Assembly (NCBI GenBank): GCA_001816655.1
Contig: MHCP01000028.1
Location: 99,848 to 141,375, forward strand
Source: Candidatus Woykebacteria bacterium RBG_13_40_15
Lineage (GTDB): Bacteria > Patescibacteria > Microgenomatia > Woykebacterales > RBG-16-39-9b
Length of the DNA stretch: 41,528 bases
Reading direction: 5' to 3'
Every line of letters begins with the position of its first letter. Within the stretch, counting starts at the first letter, position 1. The notes beneath the pieces were generated by a model, which made no database searches, was not told the DNA's origin, and was given only the letters and a program-made list of their open reading frames with translations. Shown in pieces: positions 28,610-37,862 of this stretch. A program made the translations under genes and the position numbers.

Positions 28610-29813
28610 ATATCAAGTATAAAAAGATAACTAATACACAAAGATAATAAAAAACTAAGACAAGGATATTGCTCGGCTTGAACGTAAAGTAAGAAATTGG
28701 AAGTTTACTAAAAATATTTACTAAGCTAATAAACGTGAACAAAAGTGCCCAAATGATCCAGCCTATTATGGTCGCTATAGGCATGAAAATAAATGCTGCC
28801 AATAGAAAGATAAAACCCAAAATAGTTGCTATTGGAATTATCCACAAAACAGCGGCGTTAGCCGCCGGGGAAATAGCAGAAACAGAGCCAAAGTGATAAA
28901 AGATTACCGGTGCAACCAAGAGCTGAGCTGACACTGTCGTGGAAAGATCGTCATTCAACGGTTTAGGTAGCAACCTAAAAATTGAGAGTACTCGTTTTTG
29001 AAAAACAACGATTCCTGCTGTGGCCAAAAAGGAAAGTTGAAACCCAATATTTGATAAAACAGCCGGTTCAAGAATAAACATCAAAGATCCAGCCAAAATT
29101 AATGCGTAAAAAGTAAAGGTTTGCCGTCCGAAAAACGCAGCGAAGAAAGCTAAACCGCCCATAATCGCAGCACGGACTGCCGGTGGATCGGCACCTACCA
29201 GAAAAGTATAAAAAGCAATTCCGACCAAACCTAAAATTATGGCGACTCTTCTATGAACAAAGCCAGCCAATCCAATTAGGAATCCCGACACAACACTGAT
29301 ATTGTAGCCAGAAACCACAACTACATGAATAGTCCCGCTTCTAACTAAAGAATCTTTCAAATCGGCAGGCAAATTTTCCTTTTCACCTAGAACGATTCCA
29401 GCTAAAAGAGCCGATTCTGGTTGAGGCAAGGTAGCAGTGATTTTGTCGTTTAACTTTTGCCTAAAAAAGTAAAGTTTTCTTTGCCATGTAGACTCACCAA
29501 CTTTCTCTATCAAGGGACTGGAAAGTTTACCACCTACTAGCTGCCCCTTAATTTTTAATATGTCTCCATACTCAAAAGTGGGATCAGAAACGGTTTGTAA
29601 AATATATCCATCTATATCAAAATACTGCCAGTTTCTGAAGATTTTAGGCTCTTCCAATAAAGTGGCTTTGAATTCAACAAAACCTTCCTTAGGCTTTTCT
29701 AAGAACGTGGCAAAACGGATACAAAGCAAAGAAGTCGTCGTAATTAAAATGATTAGTGTGGTAAATTTTTTCCAGCTACTACTCTGTGGCGATTTTGTCT
29801 TTGATGTTTTCAA
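28584..29813 (-). CDS. comEC: ComEC competence channel (membrane part)
   Basis: 409 aa. N-terminal soluble OB-like region (FVEFKATLLEEP...GDILKIKGQL), then the competence domain: ESALLAGIVLGEKENLPADLKDSLVRSGTIHVVVVSGYNISVVSGFL, DPPAVRAAIMGGLAFFAAFFGRQ, and about ten transmembrane segments. It carries single-stranded DNA through the membrane. No MBL domain is attached; it is encoded by the next gene. The start is TTG 29813 with AGGGG upstream, overlapping comEA by 35 bp. Confidence 0.93.
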   Translation of the reverse strand: MKTSKTKSPQSSSWKKFTTLIILITTTSLLCIRFATFLEKPKEGFVEFKATLLEEPKIFRNWQYFDIDGYILQTVSDPTFEYGDILKIKGQLVGGKLSSPLIEKVGESTWQRKLYFFRQKLNDKITATLPQPESALLAGIVLGEKENLPADLKDSLVRSGTIHVVVVSGYNISVVSGFLIGLAGFVHRRVAIILGLVGIAFYTFLVGADPPAVRAAIMGGLAFFAAFFGRQTFTFYALILAGSLMFILEPAVLSNIGFQLSFLATAGIVVFQKRVLSIFRLLPKPLNDDLSTTVSAQLLVAPVIFYHFGSVSAISPAANAAVLWIIPIATILGFIFLLAAFIFMPIATIIGWIIWALLFTFISLVNIFSKLPISYFTFKPSNILVLVFYYLCVLVIFLYLIYGRLAKSK

Positions 29814-30168
29814 AAGTAGCTTCCCCTAGGACTTTTTTATTTAGAAGATCCTCAATTGACTCGTATGGCCGGTTTTCTATAATTTTTTCAGCTCTAACAG
29901 GACCAATTCCAGGCAGTGAATCAAGTTCTTTTTCTGTCGCAGTGTTAATATTAATTTTGTCCGATATCTCGGCTTGAACATTGTTGGTGGCTTGTGTTTG
30001 ACTTTTTTCTCCTGCAATAAACTGAGGCTCTGAATTGTTTGAAAATAGTTTTCCAGCGGAAAGCCCAACACCAATGAAAGCAAGGCCCGCTAAGGCTAAA
30101 ATTAGGGAAACTTGATACTCTTTAACTAAACTAAAAGCCCTTTCTACTCCCTCTTTTTGAGCGGCCAT
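29779..30168 (-). CDS. comEA: ComEA-like DNA-binding competence protein
   Basis: 129 aa. An N-terminal membrane anchor (about 18-42), a flexible linker, and a C-terminal helix-hairpin-helix domain INTATEKELDSLPGIGPVRAEKIIENRPYESIEDLLN. ComEA binds incoming double-stranded DNA outside the membrane and passes it to ComEC. First gene of comEA-comEC-MBL; all three overlap, so they are translationally coupled. ATG 30168 lies 6 nt after the -10, leaderless. Confidence 0.94.
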   Translation of the reverse strand: MAAQKEGVERAFSLVKEYQVSLILALAGLAFIGVGLSAGKLFSNNSEPQFIAGEKSQTQATNNVQAEISDKININTATEKELDSLPGIGPVRAEKIIENRPYESIEDLLNKKVLGEATFENIKDKIATE

Positions 30169-30174
30169 AGAGAA

Positions 30175-30203
30175 ACTTTAAAAAAGGCGAGCTACTTTGT
30201 CAA
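30175..30203 (-). promoter_or_regulatory. Promoter of the comEA-comEC operon
   Basis: TTGACA (30203-30198), 17 bp, TAAAGT (30180-30175). It drives a leaderless comEA transcript. Confidence 0.7.
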
Positions 30204-30212
30204 GAAAATATT

Positions 30213-30602
30213 TTAGATACTCTTGATATACGCTTTGACCCAGGATTTGTAGAAAGTAATGAGGTGGCCCAAGCCACGTTTAGTCATTTCTTTATCAATT
30301 ATTCCTCCTCTGTGAGGATAGCGGGATAGCCTTGGCCCAGGTGTTGGAAAACCATGAGCATAATGACAAAGCTCGTGCGAAATAGTGTGGTCAATGATAT
30401 CGTCTGGGTATTTTTCGTCCTGGAAGCGACCATTGATCGTAATACGAACTGATCTATCGTTGTAGCAATAACGAATAGAACCAAATCTATAGTTAGCCGC
30501 CCGGCCAAAGCGTATATCTATCTTGTTCTTCCTGGGAACATCAAAGAAGCGATTTTCCCAAATGGAATCCAAACGTTTTGATAGGTATAAATTGGTACGC
30601 AT
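30213..30602 (-). CDS. SprT-like zinc metallopeptidase-fold protein
   Basis: 129 aa, soluble. HTISHELCHYAHG contains HExxH with a following His-Gly, as in SprT-like and related minimal zinc proteases. An N-terminal beta region (IDIRFGRAANYRFGSIRYCYNDRSVRITINGRF) precedes it, and a C-terminal WVKAYIKSI tail follows. A third zinc ligand may be His in YPHRGG. The SprT family includes bacterial proteins of unknown role and the SPRTN DNA-protein crosslink proteases. GAGGG before ATG 30602. Monocistronic, just upstream of comEA. Confidence 0.75.
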   Translation of the reverse strand: MRTNLYLSKRLDSIWENRFFDVPRKNKIDIRFGRAANYRFGSIRYCYNDRSVRITINGRFQDEKYPDDIIDHTISHELCHYAHGFPTPGPRLSRYPHRGGIIDKEMTKRGLGHLITFYKSWVKAYIKSI

Positions 30603-30767
30603 TATTCCCTCAGATAAACTTGGGATTACAAAAAATTACTCTTGGATGCCCTCCAAGTATGGTTTTTAGGTTACTATTTTTGGGGGGTATAATCAACAAG
30701 CAACCTTTCGGTGAAACAGGGTTTCTAGGGCTTTTGAGGGGCTTACAGAGGATATTTTCAGACCTAC

Positions 30768-33329
30768 TTAATCAATCTTGTCTAATACGTAGTTTATTAT
30801 CTTTCCAGGCACGTAAATTACATTTTTTAGCTTCTTTCCTTCGATATAAACCTTTATCCTCGGCTCTTCTCTAGTTCTCTTATCCACTTCATTCTGAACT
30901 CCTGCCTCACCGGACTTCGGCGAGCTCAGTCGAGTCGCAAGCAGGCTTAATTCCGAATTCTGAATTTCGATGGTGCCTCGAAGCTTACCATTAACCTGGA
31001 CAGCAATCGTCAGCTTCTCTTCTTTTAAGCTCTCTTCATCGAAAGTTGGCCAACTTTGATTGTGTATGGAATATTTCTCGCCTATTTTGTTCCAAAGTTC
31101 TTCTGATATAAAAGGTGCAAAAACCGAGAGAAGAATTAAGAATTTCTTTAGTGTCTTTCGATCAATCTCCCCTTTATGATTGTAAGCAAAATTTAAAAAC
31201 TCCATTAGCGCTGCAATCGCTGTATTAAATCTTAAAAATTCAATATCTTCGGTAATTTTTTTCACCAATTTATTTATTTCTCTAGCCACCAAAGAATTAG
31301 CAGAAGGGGCTGCCTGGTCGCTAATTTCGTGCGTAATTTTCCAAACCCTGTTTAGGAAGCGGTAAACTCCGCTAATCGCTACATCAGCAAAATCCCCGCC
31401 CAGCTCATAAGGGCCAATAAAAAGTAGATACATCCGCAACGTATCTGTGCCATAAGTATCCATATACTCATTTGGATTAACTACGTTGCCACGGGATTTA
31501 CTCATTTTCGCACCGCCGTGAATAATTAAACCGTGGGATCTAAATTTTTTGAATGGCTCTTCGAAGTCAATTAATCCTATGTCGTTTAAAGCCATCGTTA
31601 CGAAGCGGGTGTAAAGTAAGTGCAATACCGCGTGCTCGTTACCACCGATATACATATCAACCGGCAACCATTTCTTTGTTACGCCTTTGTCAAAAGCTAC
31701 TTCTTTCGAATTTGGCTCATTTACTGTCGGGTAACGCAAAAAATACCAACTAGAGTCTAAAAATGTATCAGAAACATCAGTCTCCCTTCGTGCCTGACTA
31801 CCGCATAAAGGACATTTTACGTTGACAAAATCGGAAACAGCAGCAAGTGGGCTTACCCCTGCTCCTTTTGGCCGGTAATCTTTAATATCCGGCAAAAGGA
31901 CTGGTAGGTCTGAGGAAGGAACAGTATACCAACCCGGTAATAATACCTTGCCTTTTACCTCTTCCCCCTTACCTTCCTTTCCACACTTTTCACAGTAAAT
32001 CATCGGAATCGGTGGTCCCCAATATCGCTGCCGAGATATTAACCAATCACGAAGATGGTAATTAATAGCCCTGCTTGCAATTCCTTTCTTCTCTAAGTAT
32101 TTAATTGCCTCTTCTCGAACCTCTCCCCATCGACGGCCAGTAAATTCCTTTGGTTGTTCAAGCACACCTTGAAGATCGCGGCAATATGCAACTTCTAGAT
32201 TGCGGACTTTTTCGGCAAGCTTTCTATCCTCAGGAAACATAACTGGGCGAAGGGGAATACCGTATTTCTTGGCAAATGCAAAATCGCGTTCATCATGAGC
32301 ACTACAATGAACAATACCAGAACCATATCCCATAACCACAAAAGAAGATATCCAAATAGGTAAATCCCCAGTTCCAAAAGGATTATCAACATAGCGACCC
32401 GTAAAGATACCTTCAGTTTCTATATTTGGATCGTAACCCTTAACAGTTCTTTCCTTCTTTATTTTCTCAACGAATTCTAAAACAGGCTTTTCAAAAGCGG
32501 TTCCCTTTACTAATTCTGGCACCAATGGATGTTCTGGAGCAATAATTGTGAACGTCTGAGCCCTAAATGTTTGTGGCACAGAATCAAAAGCTTCAAATTC
32601 AATCTTAAGATCTTTAATTTTGGAATGGATATTAACCCCCTCGCTTTTACCAATCCAGTTTCTTTGCATTTGCTTTGTACTTTCAGACCAATCAATGTGA
32701 TCTAGATTCGCAAGTAGCTTTTCAGCATAGTCAGTTATTTTCAAAAACCACTGCTCCAGCTCTTTTTGAACCACGCTAGTTCCACAACGCTCACACTTGC
32801 CCGCAATTACTTGCTCGTCAGCAAGCACGGTTTTGCAGCTTGGGCACCAATCCACCGGCGCCTTCTTTCTCATAGCCAAACCTGCTTTAAACAATTGGGT
32901 AAAGATCCACTGGGTCCATTTGTAGTAATCCGGATCAGAAGTAATCGCTTGGTGGTCCCAGTCAAAAAGGGCTCCGAGCCTTTTTAGCTGCTTCTCTCGG
33001 AAAAAAGTCGTTGTCTCCTCTATCAGTTCTTTAGGGTGAATGTTTTTTTTAATAGCATAGTTTTCAGAATGGATTCCAAACGAATCAAATCCCATTGGCT
33101 CAAAGACATCAAACCCGCTCATCCTTTTAAACCGGCCAAAGGTGTCACTTCCACTAAAAGCATAAACATGGCCAACGTGAAGCCCTTCGCCTGAAGGATA
33201 TGGGAACATCATAAGATTGAAGAAAGGCTTTTTAGCCTTTTGGACATCCACATTGAAGAGCTTATCTTTGCTCCATTTTTCTCGATACTTTTTTTCAATT
33301 TCTTTTGGATCGTATCTAGGTATATCCAT
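30768..33329 (-). CDS. leuS: Leucyl-tRNA synthetase
   Basis: 853 aa. HIGH motif in PYPSGEGLHVGHVYAF, zinc-ribbon cysteines (WCPSCKTV...CERCGTS), CP1 editing domain (GTGDLPIWISSFVVMGYGSGIVHCSAHDERDFAFA), KMSKS in GGAKMSKSRGNVV, anticodon-binding domain and C-terminal domain. ATG 33329 is the start: it lies 10 nt after -10 TACAAT, while the upstream TTG at 33368 falls inside the -35 box. Near the C-terminus a stretch SELSLLATRLSSPKSGEAGV is encoded by a palindromic DNA element (about 30895-30955) and looks like an insertion between GTIEIQ and EEPRIKVYIEGK. Confidence 0.96.
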   Translation of the reverse strand: MDIPRYDPKEIEKKYREKWSKDKLFNVDVQKAKKPFFNLMMFPYPSGEGLHVGHVYAFSGSDTFGRFKRMSGFDVFEPMGFDSFGIHSENYAIKKNIHPKELIEETTTFFREKQLKRLGALFDWDHQAITSDPDYYKWTQWIFTQLFKAGLAMRKKAPVDWCPSCKTVLADEQVIAGKCERCGTSVVQKELEQWFLKITDYAEKLLANLDHIDWSESTKQMQRNWIGKSEGVNIHSKIKDLKIEFEAFDSVPQTFRAQTFTIIAPEHPLVPELVKGTAFEKPVLEFVEKIKKERTVKGYDPNIETEGIFTGRYVDNPFGTGDLPIWISSFVVMGYGSGIVHCSAHDERDFAFAKKYGIPLRPVMFPEDRKLAEKVRNLEVAYCRDLQGVLEQPKEFTGRRWGEVREEAIKYLEKKGIASRAINYHLRDWLISRQRYWGPPIPMIYCEKCGKEGKGEEVKGKVLLPGWYTVPSSDLPVLLPDIKDYRPKGAGVSPLAAVSDFVNVKCPLCGSQARRETDVSDTFLDSSWYFLRYPTVNEPNSKEVAFDKGVTKKWLPVDMYIGGNEHAVLHLLYTRFVTMALNDIGLIDFEEPFKKFRSHGLIIHGGAKMSKSRGNVVNPNEYMDTYGTDTLRMYLLFIGPYELGGDFADVAISGVYRFLNRVWKITHEISDQAAPSANSLVAREINKLVKKITEDIEFLRFNTAIAALMEFLNFAYNHKGEIDRKTLKKFLILLSVFAPFISEELWNKIGEKYSIHNQSWPTFDEESLKEEKLTIAVQVNGKLRGTIEIQNSELSLLATRLSSPKSGEAGVQNEVDKRTREEPRIKVYIEGKKLKNVIYVPGKIINYVLDKID
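30895..30955. repeat. Palindromic element inserted in leuS
   Basis: CCTGC (30901-30905) and GCAGG (30941-30945) enclose GC-rich sequence with CTTCGGCGAGCTCAGTCGAG. The translated segment has no counterpart in ordinary LeuRS at this position. Confidence 0.6.
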
Positions 33330-33339
33330 AGGTTTCGCT

Positions 33340-33368
33340 ATTGTACTAAAAAGTGGTTTTTTGTTCAA
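33340..33368 (-). promoter_or_regulatory. leuS promoter
   Basis: TTGAAC (33368-33363), 17 bp, TACAAT (33345-33340). ATG 33329 follows after 10 nt. Confidence 0.7.
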
Positions 33369-33385
33369 TACAACTTGCTTAAAAG

Positions 33386-33658
33386 TTAAATCCCCAAGAA
33401 GACTTTTACTAAATTTTCGCTTACTTCTAATACCCCTCTTTTAAAGGAGTACTCGATTTTTTTCTTTTTATCTATAGTATGGATCGTCAGTTTATTAGAA
33501 ATCAGTGTTATGAAATTTGTATGTTCTGGTAATATGTCAAACTTCCCCATCTTATTCTCCGAAGAAACAGCCGCAGCCTCCCCGCTGAAACCAGATTGAG
33601 CTATTGTAGGGGACCAAAAAACGGAGACATTGAGTTGTTCATTTCTTTCTTTTGTCAT
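33386..33658 (-). CDS. atpC: F1-type ATPase epsilon subunit, N-terminal domain only
   Basis: 90 aa against about 130-140 normally. The beta-sandwich domain is recognisable (LNVSVFWSPTIAQSGFSGEAAAVSSENKMGKFDILPEHTNFITLI). The C-terminal two-helix inhibitory domain is absent. Epsilon sits on gamma at the contact with the c-ring. Without the C-terminal arm, the usual inhibition of ATP hydrolysis cannot occur, which fits a hydrolysing motor. Its ATG overlaps the atpD stop (ATGA). Last gene of the operon. Confidence 0.88.
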   Translation of the reverse strand: MTKERNEQLNVSVFWSPTIAQSGFSGEAAAVSSENKMGKFDILPEHTNFITLISNKLTIHTIDKKKKIEYSFKRGVLEVSENLVKVFLGI

Positions 33659-35025
33659 ACTTTCAATTCAGATAAATCACCGATGTTCAAAAATTTTTCT
33701 TCTGTTACATTATCAAGCCTCCCGGCTAATAGATCACGCACATCACTGATGGTTTTTTTTATCGGCACATATTTGCCTACCAATCCCGACTGTTCCGCTG
33801 TTACAAAAAGATTTTGGGACATGTAATTTAGAAGTTTTTTCGCCCGGTAATACATGATTCGATCCTCCAAAGAAAGCTCAGATTCCCCAACTATTGAAAC
33901 AATCCTTTGCAAATAGGTATATCTTTTCAGGAGTTTATCTGATTCGATAACTGCCTCATAATGTTCAAACCCTAAAATATTAGGATCAATTAAAGATGAG
34001 GAGGAGGCTAAAATATCAACCGCTGGATGCCGTCCTTCTTGATATACAGTACGCGACAAAGCAACAACTGAATCAAAATATGGCACTATTGCTTGAACTC
34101 CAGCATCAGTAATATCATCTGCCGGCATATAAATCGCCTGTATACTTGTAATGGATCCTTCTTTTACCGATACCAATCTCTCTTGGAAAGCGCCAACTTC
34201 ACCCGACAACGTAGCCTGGTAGCCATCTTCGGAAGGAATTGTATTTAGCAAGGTAGAAAGCTCGTTGCCAGCTTGTACGAACCTATAAATATTGTCGATG
34301 AAGAAAAGTACATCTTTTTTTAATACATCTCGAAAGTATTCTGCTATAGCAACTGCTGTAAATCCTACACGGAATCGAACAGCTGCCGCTTCATTCATCT
34401 GACCAAAGACGAGGGCAACATTGGGTAAGACTTTTGCTGCCTTCAGAGTTTCATATAACTCGTGCCCCTCTCGAATACGTTCTCCAATACCAGCAAAAAC
34501 TGAAAGTCCTTTATGAAATATAGCTATGTTATGCATTAACTCTGAAAGCAGAACAGTTTTTCCTACACCACTACCACCGAACAGACCAATTTTTCCTCCC
34601 TTTTTAACTGGCGTAAAGAAATCGACAACTTTTATCCCTGTTTCCATTATATTGGCCGTACTAGATAGTTCACTGTAGGCTGGTGACGAATGATAAATGG
34701 AAGATTTTTTAATTTCAGATAAGCCTCCCAGATTATCAATAGGGTCACCAAATAAATTGACGACTCGCCCCAAAAGTTGCTCCCCAATAGGCACCTCCAA
34801 GCTTTTTCCAACCCGCTCAACCTTAGCTCCTCTGTAAAGCTTCGCGGAATCCGAAAGTGAAATACAAAGAACAGTATTGTACACAGTCGAGCTGTAAACC
34901 TCCAATTTGACTTCTTTATCCTGCGAAAGGGTAAGAAGTTCATGTCTAGTAGGCTTTTCAACTTTAAATTCAACTTCGACAATATCTCCTCTGACCGCTA
35001 CGATGTAACCAGCACTTTCACTCAT
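33655..35025 (-). CDS. atpD: F1-type ATPase beta subunit
   Basis: 456 aa. P-loop GGSGVGKT (150-157), catalytic Glu182 in GERIREG, Walker B FFIDN with Asp244, and RHPAVDILASSSSLIDP near the catalytic site. All residues for ATP hydrolysis are present. The C-terminal DELSEED segment is changed to ESELSLED. Several otherwise strict positions differ (TFAHLD is IVPYFD), so this is a divergent beta. ATG 35025 with GGGAGG upstream is the start; a longer frame reaches 35046 inside atpG. It overlaps atpG by 8 bp and atpC by 4 bp. Confidence 0.95.
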   Translation of the reverse strand: MSESAGYIVAVRGDIVEVEFKVEKPTRHELLTLSQDKEVKLEVYSSTVYNTVLCISLSDSAKLYRGAKVERVGKSLEVPIGEQLLGRVVNLFGDPIDNLGGLSEIKKSSIYHSSPAYSELSSTANIMETGIKVVDFFTPVKKGGKIGLFGGSGVGKTVLLSELMHNIAIFHKGLSVFAGIGERIREGHELYETLKAAKVLPNVALVFGQMNEAAAVRFRVGFTAVAIAEYFRDVLKKDVLFFIDNIYRFVQAGNELSTLLNTIPSEDGYQATLSGEVGAFQERLVSVKEGSITSIQAIYMPADDITDAGVQAIVPYFDSVVALSRTVYQEGRHPAVDILASSSSLIDPNILGFEHYEAVIESDKLLKRYTYLQRIVSIVGESELSLEDRIMYYRAKKLLNYMSQNLFVTAEQSGLVGKYVPIKKTISDVRDLLAGRLDNVTEEKFLNIGDLSELKV

Positions 35026-35899
35026 TTTTGCCTCCCCATAGACCAAAACCGGCGAATACTTCTAGTTGTTTTCTGTTCAAAATTTGCTTATGTAAGGTAT
35101 TGAAATCTCTATTCAGTTTTTTTAGCATCTCGTTCGCATTTTCAGTAGCCTGATCCATAGCTACTGTTCTGGAGGCAAATTTCGCTAGTTCATGCTCGTA
35201 AACTTTTTGGATGAAAAGAGCGGAGATAATTTCGGTTTCAAAAAATCCCATGATTTTTTCCGGTGAAGGCTCAAATAAGTAATTTTTGCTTTCAGTAACT
35301 TTTTTCTCTTGGAAAATATTACCAGTAATAGAAGCGCGCGTGGAATTTTGTTCCAAAACTGAAATCATTTGTCCGTAATATATTATGATTTTTTCGTACT
35401 TACTAATAAAATTGATTATTTTTGATAGCTGATTCTTAGTTGGTTTGTCGTCTTCCAAGCTAAAATAATTCGTAGAAGGTATTTCTATCTTCTCGTTTTT
35501 CATTAAATACCTACCAAAAATGCCAGCTACAACAGCCTCATTCTTACGATCCGCCTTTAAATCGGTAACAAATTGGTACCAGATATTTAAAATCAAATTG
35601 CCATAGAGGTGCTCATTAGCTGTCAGGCAAACAAGGAGGGTCTTTCCATTTCTTTTTATGAGGCTTGGTTCTTCTGTTTGTTTTTTATCTGCAAAAGGCC
35701 CTTTTTGCCAACTTGCGATATAGGCTGCTTTCGCATGGTTGTATACTTCAGCTACACCATTCAAAAAATAGCGGGTAGCCTCAACCCCACTTTTCAGCTG
35801 ATTCATTCGCAATAAAGCTATTTCCTGGTAGATTCCAGTGATATCCTTTATTGCTGAAACCACTTCTGAATTTTCTTTAAACTCTTTTCGGCTAAGCAT
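35018..35899 (-). CDS. atpG: F1-type ATPase gamma subunit, divergent
   Basis: 293 aa. Only the coiled-coil ends are clearly conserved: the N-terminal helix (SAIKDITGIYQEIALLRMNQLKSG) and the C-terminal helix (FASRTVAMDQATENANEMLKKLNRDFNTLHKQILNRKQLEVFAG). The central Rossmann-like part is weakly similar to usual gamma (LLVCLTANEHLYGNLI). Gamma is the rotating shaft. It lies between atpA and atpD as in the canonical operon and overlaps both. Confidence 0.88.
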   Translation of the reverse strand: MLSRKEFKENSEVVSAIKDITGIYQEIALLRMNQLKSGVEATRYFLNGVAEVYNHAKAAYIASWQKGPFADKKQTEEPSLIKRNGKTLLVCLTANEHLYGNLILNIWYQFVTDLKADRKNEAVVAGIFGRYLMKNEKIEIPSTNYFSLEDDKPTKNQLSKIINFISKYEKIIIYYGQMISVLEQNSTRASITGNIFQEKKVTESKNYLFEPSPEKIMGFFETEIISALFIQKVYEHELAKFASRTVAMDQATENANEMLKKLNRDFNTLHKQILNRKQLEVFAGFGLWGGKNE

Positions 35900-37361
35900 A
35901 TAAGCTTTGGTTTAATTTGGTCGCTTGATTTTTAGTTATAGAAATCAAATCTTTTAGTTTTTTAGCTTGCAATACCTGCTCCGTAACGTCTCTAAATGCT
36001 CCTTTTTCATATTTTTCGATAAGTTTGATTAGGTCAACTTTCATCATACTTGCATTTTTTTGATCCCAAAAACCGGAAAAAAGAAGTCCAAACAAAACCA
36101 TCTGCAAGTCCCGCGGCACCAGCGTATCGGAATCTTGGTTAAAAATAAGTTCGATCTTTTCTCCAAGATCCATCTCCCGCCGCGTAGATTCAGGCAATTC
36201 AACCCCAAAACGAGCAATCTCTAAATCTTTTTTATATTTAGCCAAGGCTTCTCTTAAAGCTTGGGCCAATTCCCGATCGATTGTCTCTTTGGTTTGATTA
36301 CCGACACGCGAAACAGAAAGTGCATAATTAATCGCTGGTCTCTGACCTTTTCGAAATTCTTCAATATCAAAAAAAATATGTCCATCTGTTATAGCCATAA
36401 GATTGGTTTGAATATAGCCAGTCAAATCCCCTTCTAAGGTCTCGGCAACAGGAAGAGCAGTGATACTTACTGTTCTCTCTTGATCTAGTTTTACATTACC
36501 AGCTCTCTCAAGCAAAGCCGCATGAAGGTGAAAGATGTCTCCTGGATACGAAGCCCTACCTGGTACTCTTTTTGAAAGAAGTGAAATTTCACGGTAAAAC
36601 TTAGCGTGATTGCTAAGATCATCAAAAACAATTAAAACGTCACGTCCCGAATCGCGGAAAAATTCTGCCACCGCCAATCCCGAAAAGGGTGCGAGGTAAA
36701 CCATTGTCGCTGGATCTGCAGAATTTGCAACAACCAAACAGCAATTTTTCGCTACTCCTGCTTTAGCCAGATAATTTTCAATATTTTTTACGTCACTTTG
36801 GCGCTTCCCAATTGAAACATAAACGCAAGTTACACCAAGCCTCGCCTGAGTAGCGATAGCTTGTAACAAGAACGTGCTTTTGCCGGTTTTCTTATCTCCA
36901 ATAACAAGCTCCCGCTGACCGTATCCAATTGGAACAAGAAGGTCCACAATGGTTACTCCTGATTCAAGAGGTTTGTTAACCTTTTGACGTTGTATAATCG
37001 GAGGGGCCACTGCATCAATTGGTTGCATAGTCTTTTCGCCAATCACTGGACCTCTACCATCTATTGGCAGGCCGAAAGGGTTGACAATCCGACCTAATAT
37101 CGATTCTGATACACCAATTTTGAATGTTTCATTGGTCCTAGCCACAGCCAAATCGTTAGCAAGATCATGAGTGTCAAGCATTAGAACTTCTGCCAGATCA
37201 GGCAGAAGCGATTGAACAACACCACGCTGGCCACCGGCTGCTACAATCATCTCTTTCAATCTTAGGGATGGCAGCCCAGAAACATAAACAATGGAGTGGA
37301 CAACTGATTTTATATAGCCAACTTCTCCAACCTCTTTTAAGTACTCATCAAATGTTTTCAT
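35892..37361 (-). CDS. atpA: F1-type ATPase alpha subunit
   Basis: 489 aa. P-loop GDKKTGKS (155-162), the VFDDLSNHAKFYREISLL region, and the arginine finger Arg352 in SVSRVGNQT. The arginine finger needed for catalysis in the beta site is retained. The protein is slightly short at the C-terminus compared with the ~500-510 usual. It forms the alpha3beta3 head with AtpD. It overlaps atpG by 8 bp. Confidence 0.95.
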   Translation of the reverse strand: MKTFDEYLKEVGEVGYIKSVVHSIVYVSGLPSLRLKEMIVAAGGQRGVVQSLLPDLAEVLMLDTHDLANDLAVARTNETFKIGVSESILGRIVNPFGLPIDGRGPVIGEKTMQPIDAVAPPIIQRQKVNKPLESGVTIVDLLVPIGYGQRELVIGDKKTGKSTFLLQAIATQARLGVTCVYVSIGKRQSDVKNIENYLAKAGVAKNCCLVVANSADPATMVYLAPFSGLAVAEFFRDSGRDVLIVFDDLSNHAKFYREISLLSKRVPGRASYPGDIFHLHAALLERAGNVKLDQERTVSITALPVAETLEGDLTGYIQTNLMAITDGHIFFDIEEFRKGQRPAINYALSVSRVGNQTKETIDRELAQALREALAKYKKDLEIARFGVELPESTRREMDLGEKIELIFNQDSDTLVPRDLQMVLFGLLFSGFWDQKNASMMKVDLIKLIEKYEKGAFRDVTEQVLQAKKLKDLISITKNQATKLNQSLYA

Positions 37362-37374
37362 TTAGATCTTACAT

Positions 37375-37860
37375 CTAGTTAATCAGGTTTCTTCTGTCTA
37401 GCAATTGCTCTAGCTCGCTGCTAAAGGAGTAGTCTCTGTAATTCCCTTCAAACTCAATAACAGCCCCACCGAGAATTTTACTATTGGCATAGATGTCCAA
37501 GAAAACTTTTCTACCTACTTGCTTTATAAACCAATCTTCCAAATTAGATAAAAAGCTCTGCCTAGGTACAAAGGCAAGGGTGATTTTGCAAACAGGTATT
37601 GATTGGCTATATTTCTTCAATTCTCTGAAGAATTCTTTTTGCGCCTCCGGATCCTTAGAAAAAAGGCCTTTTTCCTCTGCTAAAATCAATTTCTTACGGA
37701 AACTTTCGGAAACATCGCTACTTAATTTTGCACTTAGAGGCTCTGATAATGTGCCTTTGTAGATAAAACTTAAGGCAATTTCAATTTCGTCGGAAAGACT
37801 TAAAAGTTGTTCTTTAGTAATCAAGTCTTCTACGAATTTTTCAAAACTTTCGTTTTTCAT
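37375..37860 (-). CDS. atpH: F1-type ATPase delta subunit-like stator protein
   Basis: 161 aa. Weak sequence conservation, but size, position between atpF and atpA, and the C-terminal pattern DIYANSKILGGAVIEFEGNYRDYSFSSELEQL match the end of AtpH (usually ILGGxxIRxGDxxxDxSxxxKLxxL). Delta links the top of the alpha3beta3 head to the b stalk. Its retention, with b, says the head is held stationary while gamma turns. Confidence 0.82.
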   Translation of the reverse strand: MKNESFEKFVEDLITKEQLLSLSDEIEIALSFIYKGTLSEPLSAKLSSDVSESFRKKLILAEEKGLFSKDPEAQKEFFRELKKYSQSIPVCKITLAFVPRQSFLSNLEDWFIKQVGRKVFLDIYANSKILGGAVIEFEGNYRDYSFSSELEQLLDRRNLIN

Positions 37861-37862
37861 CT

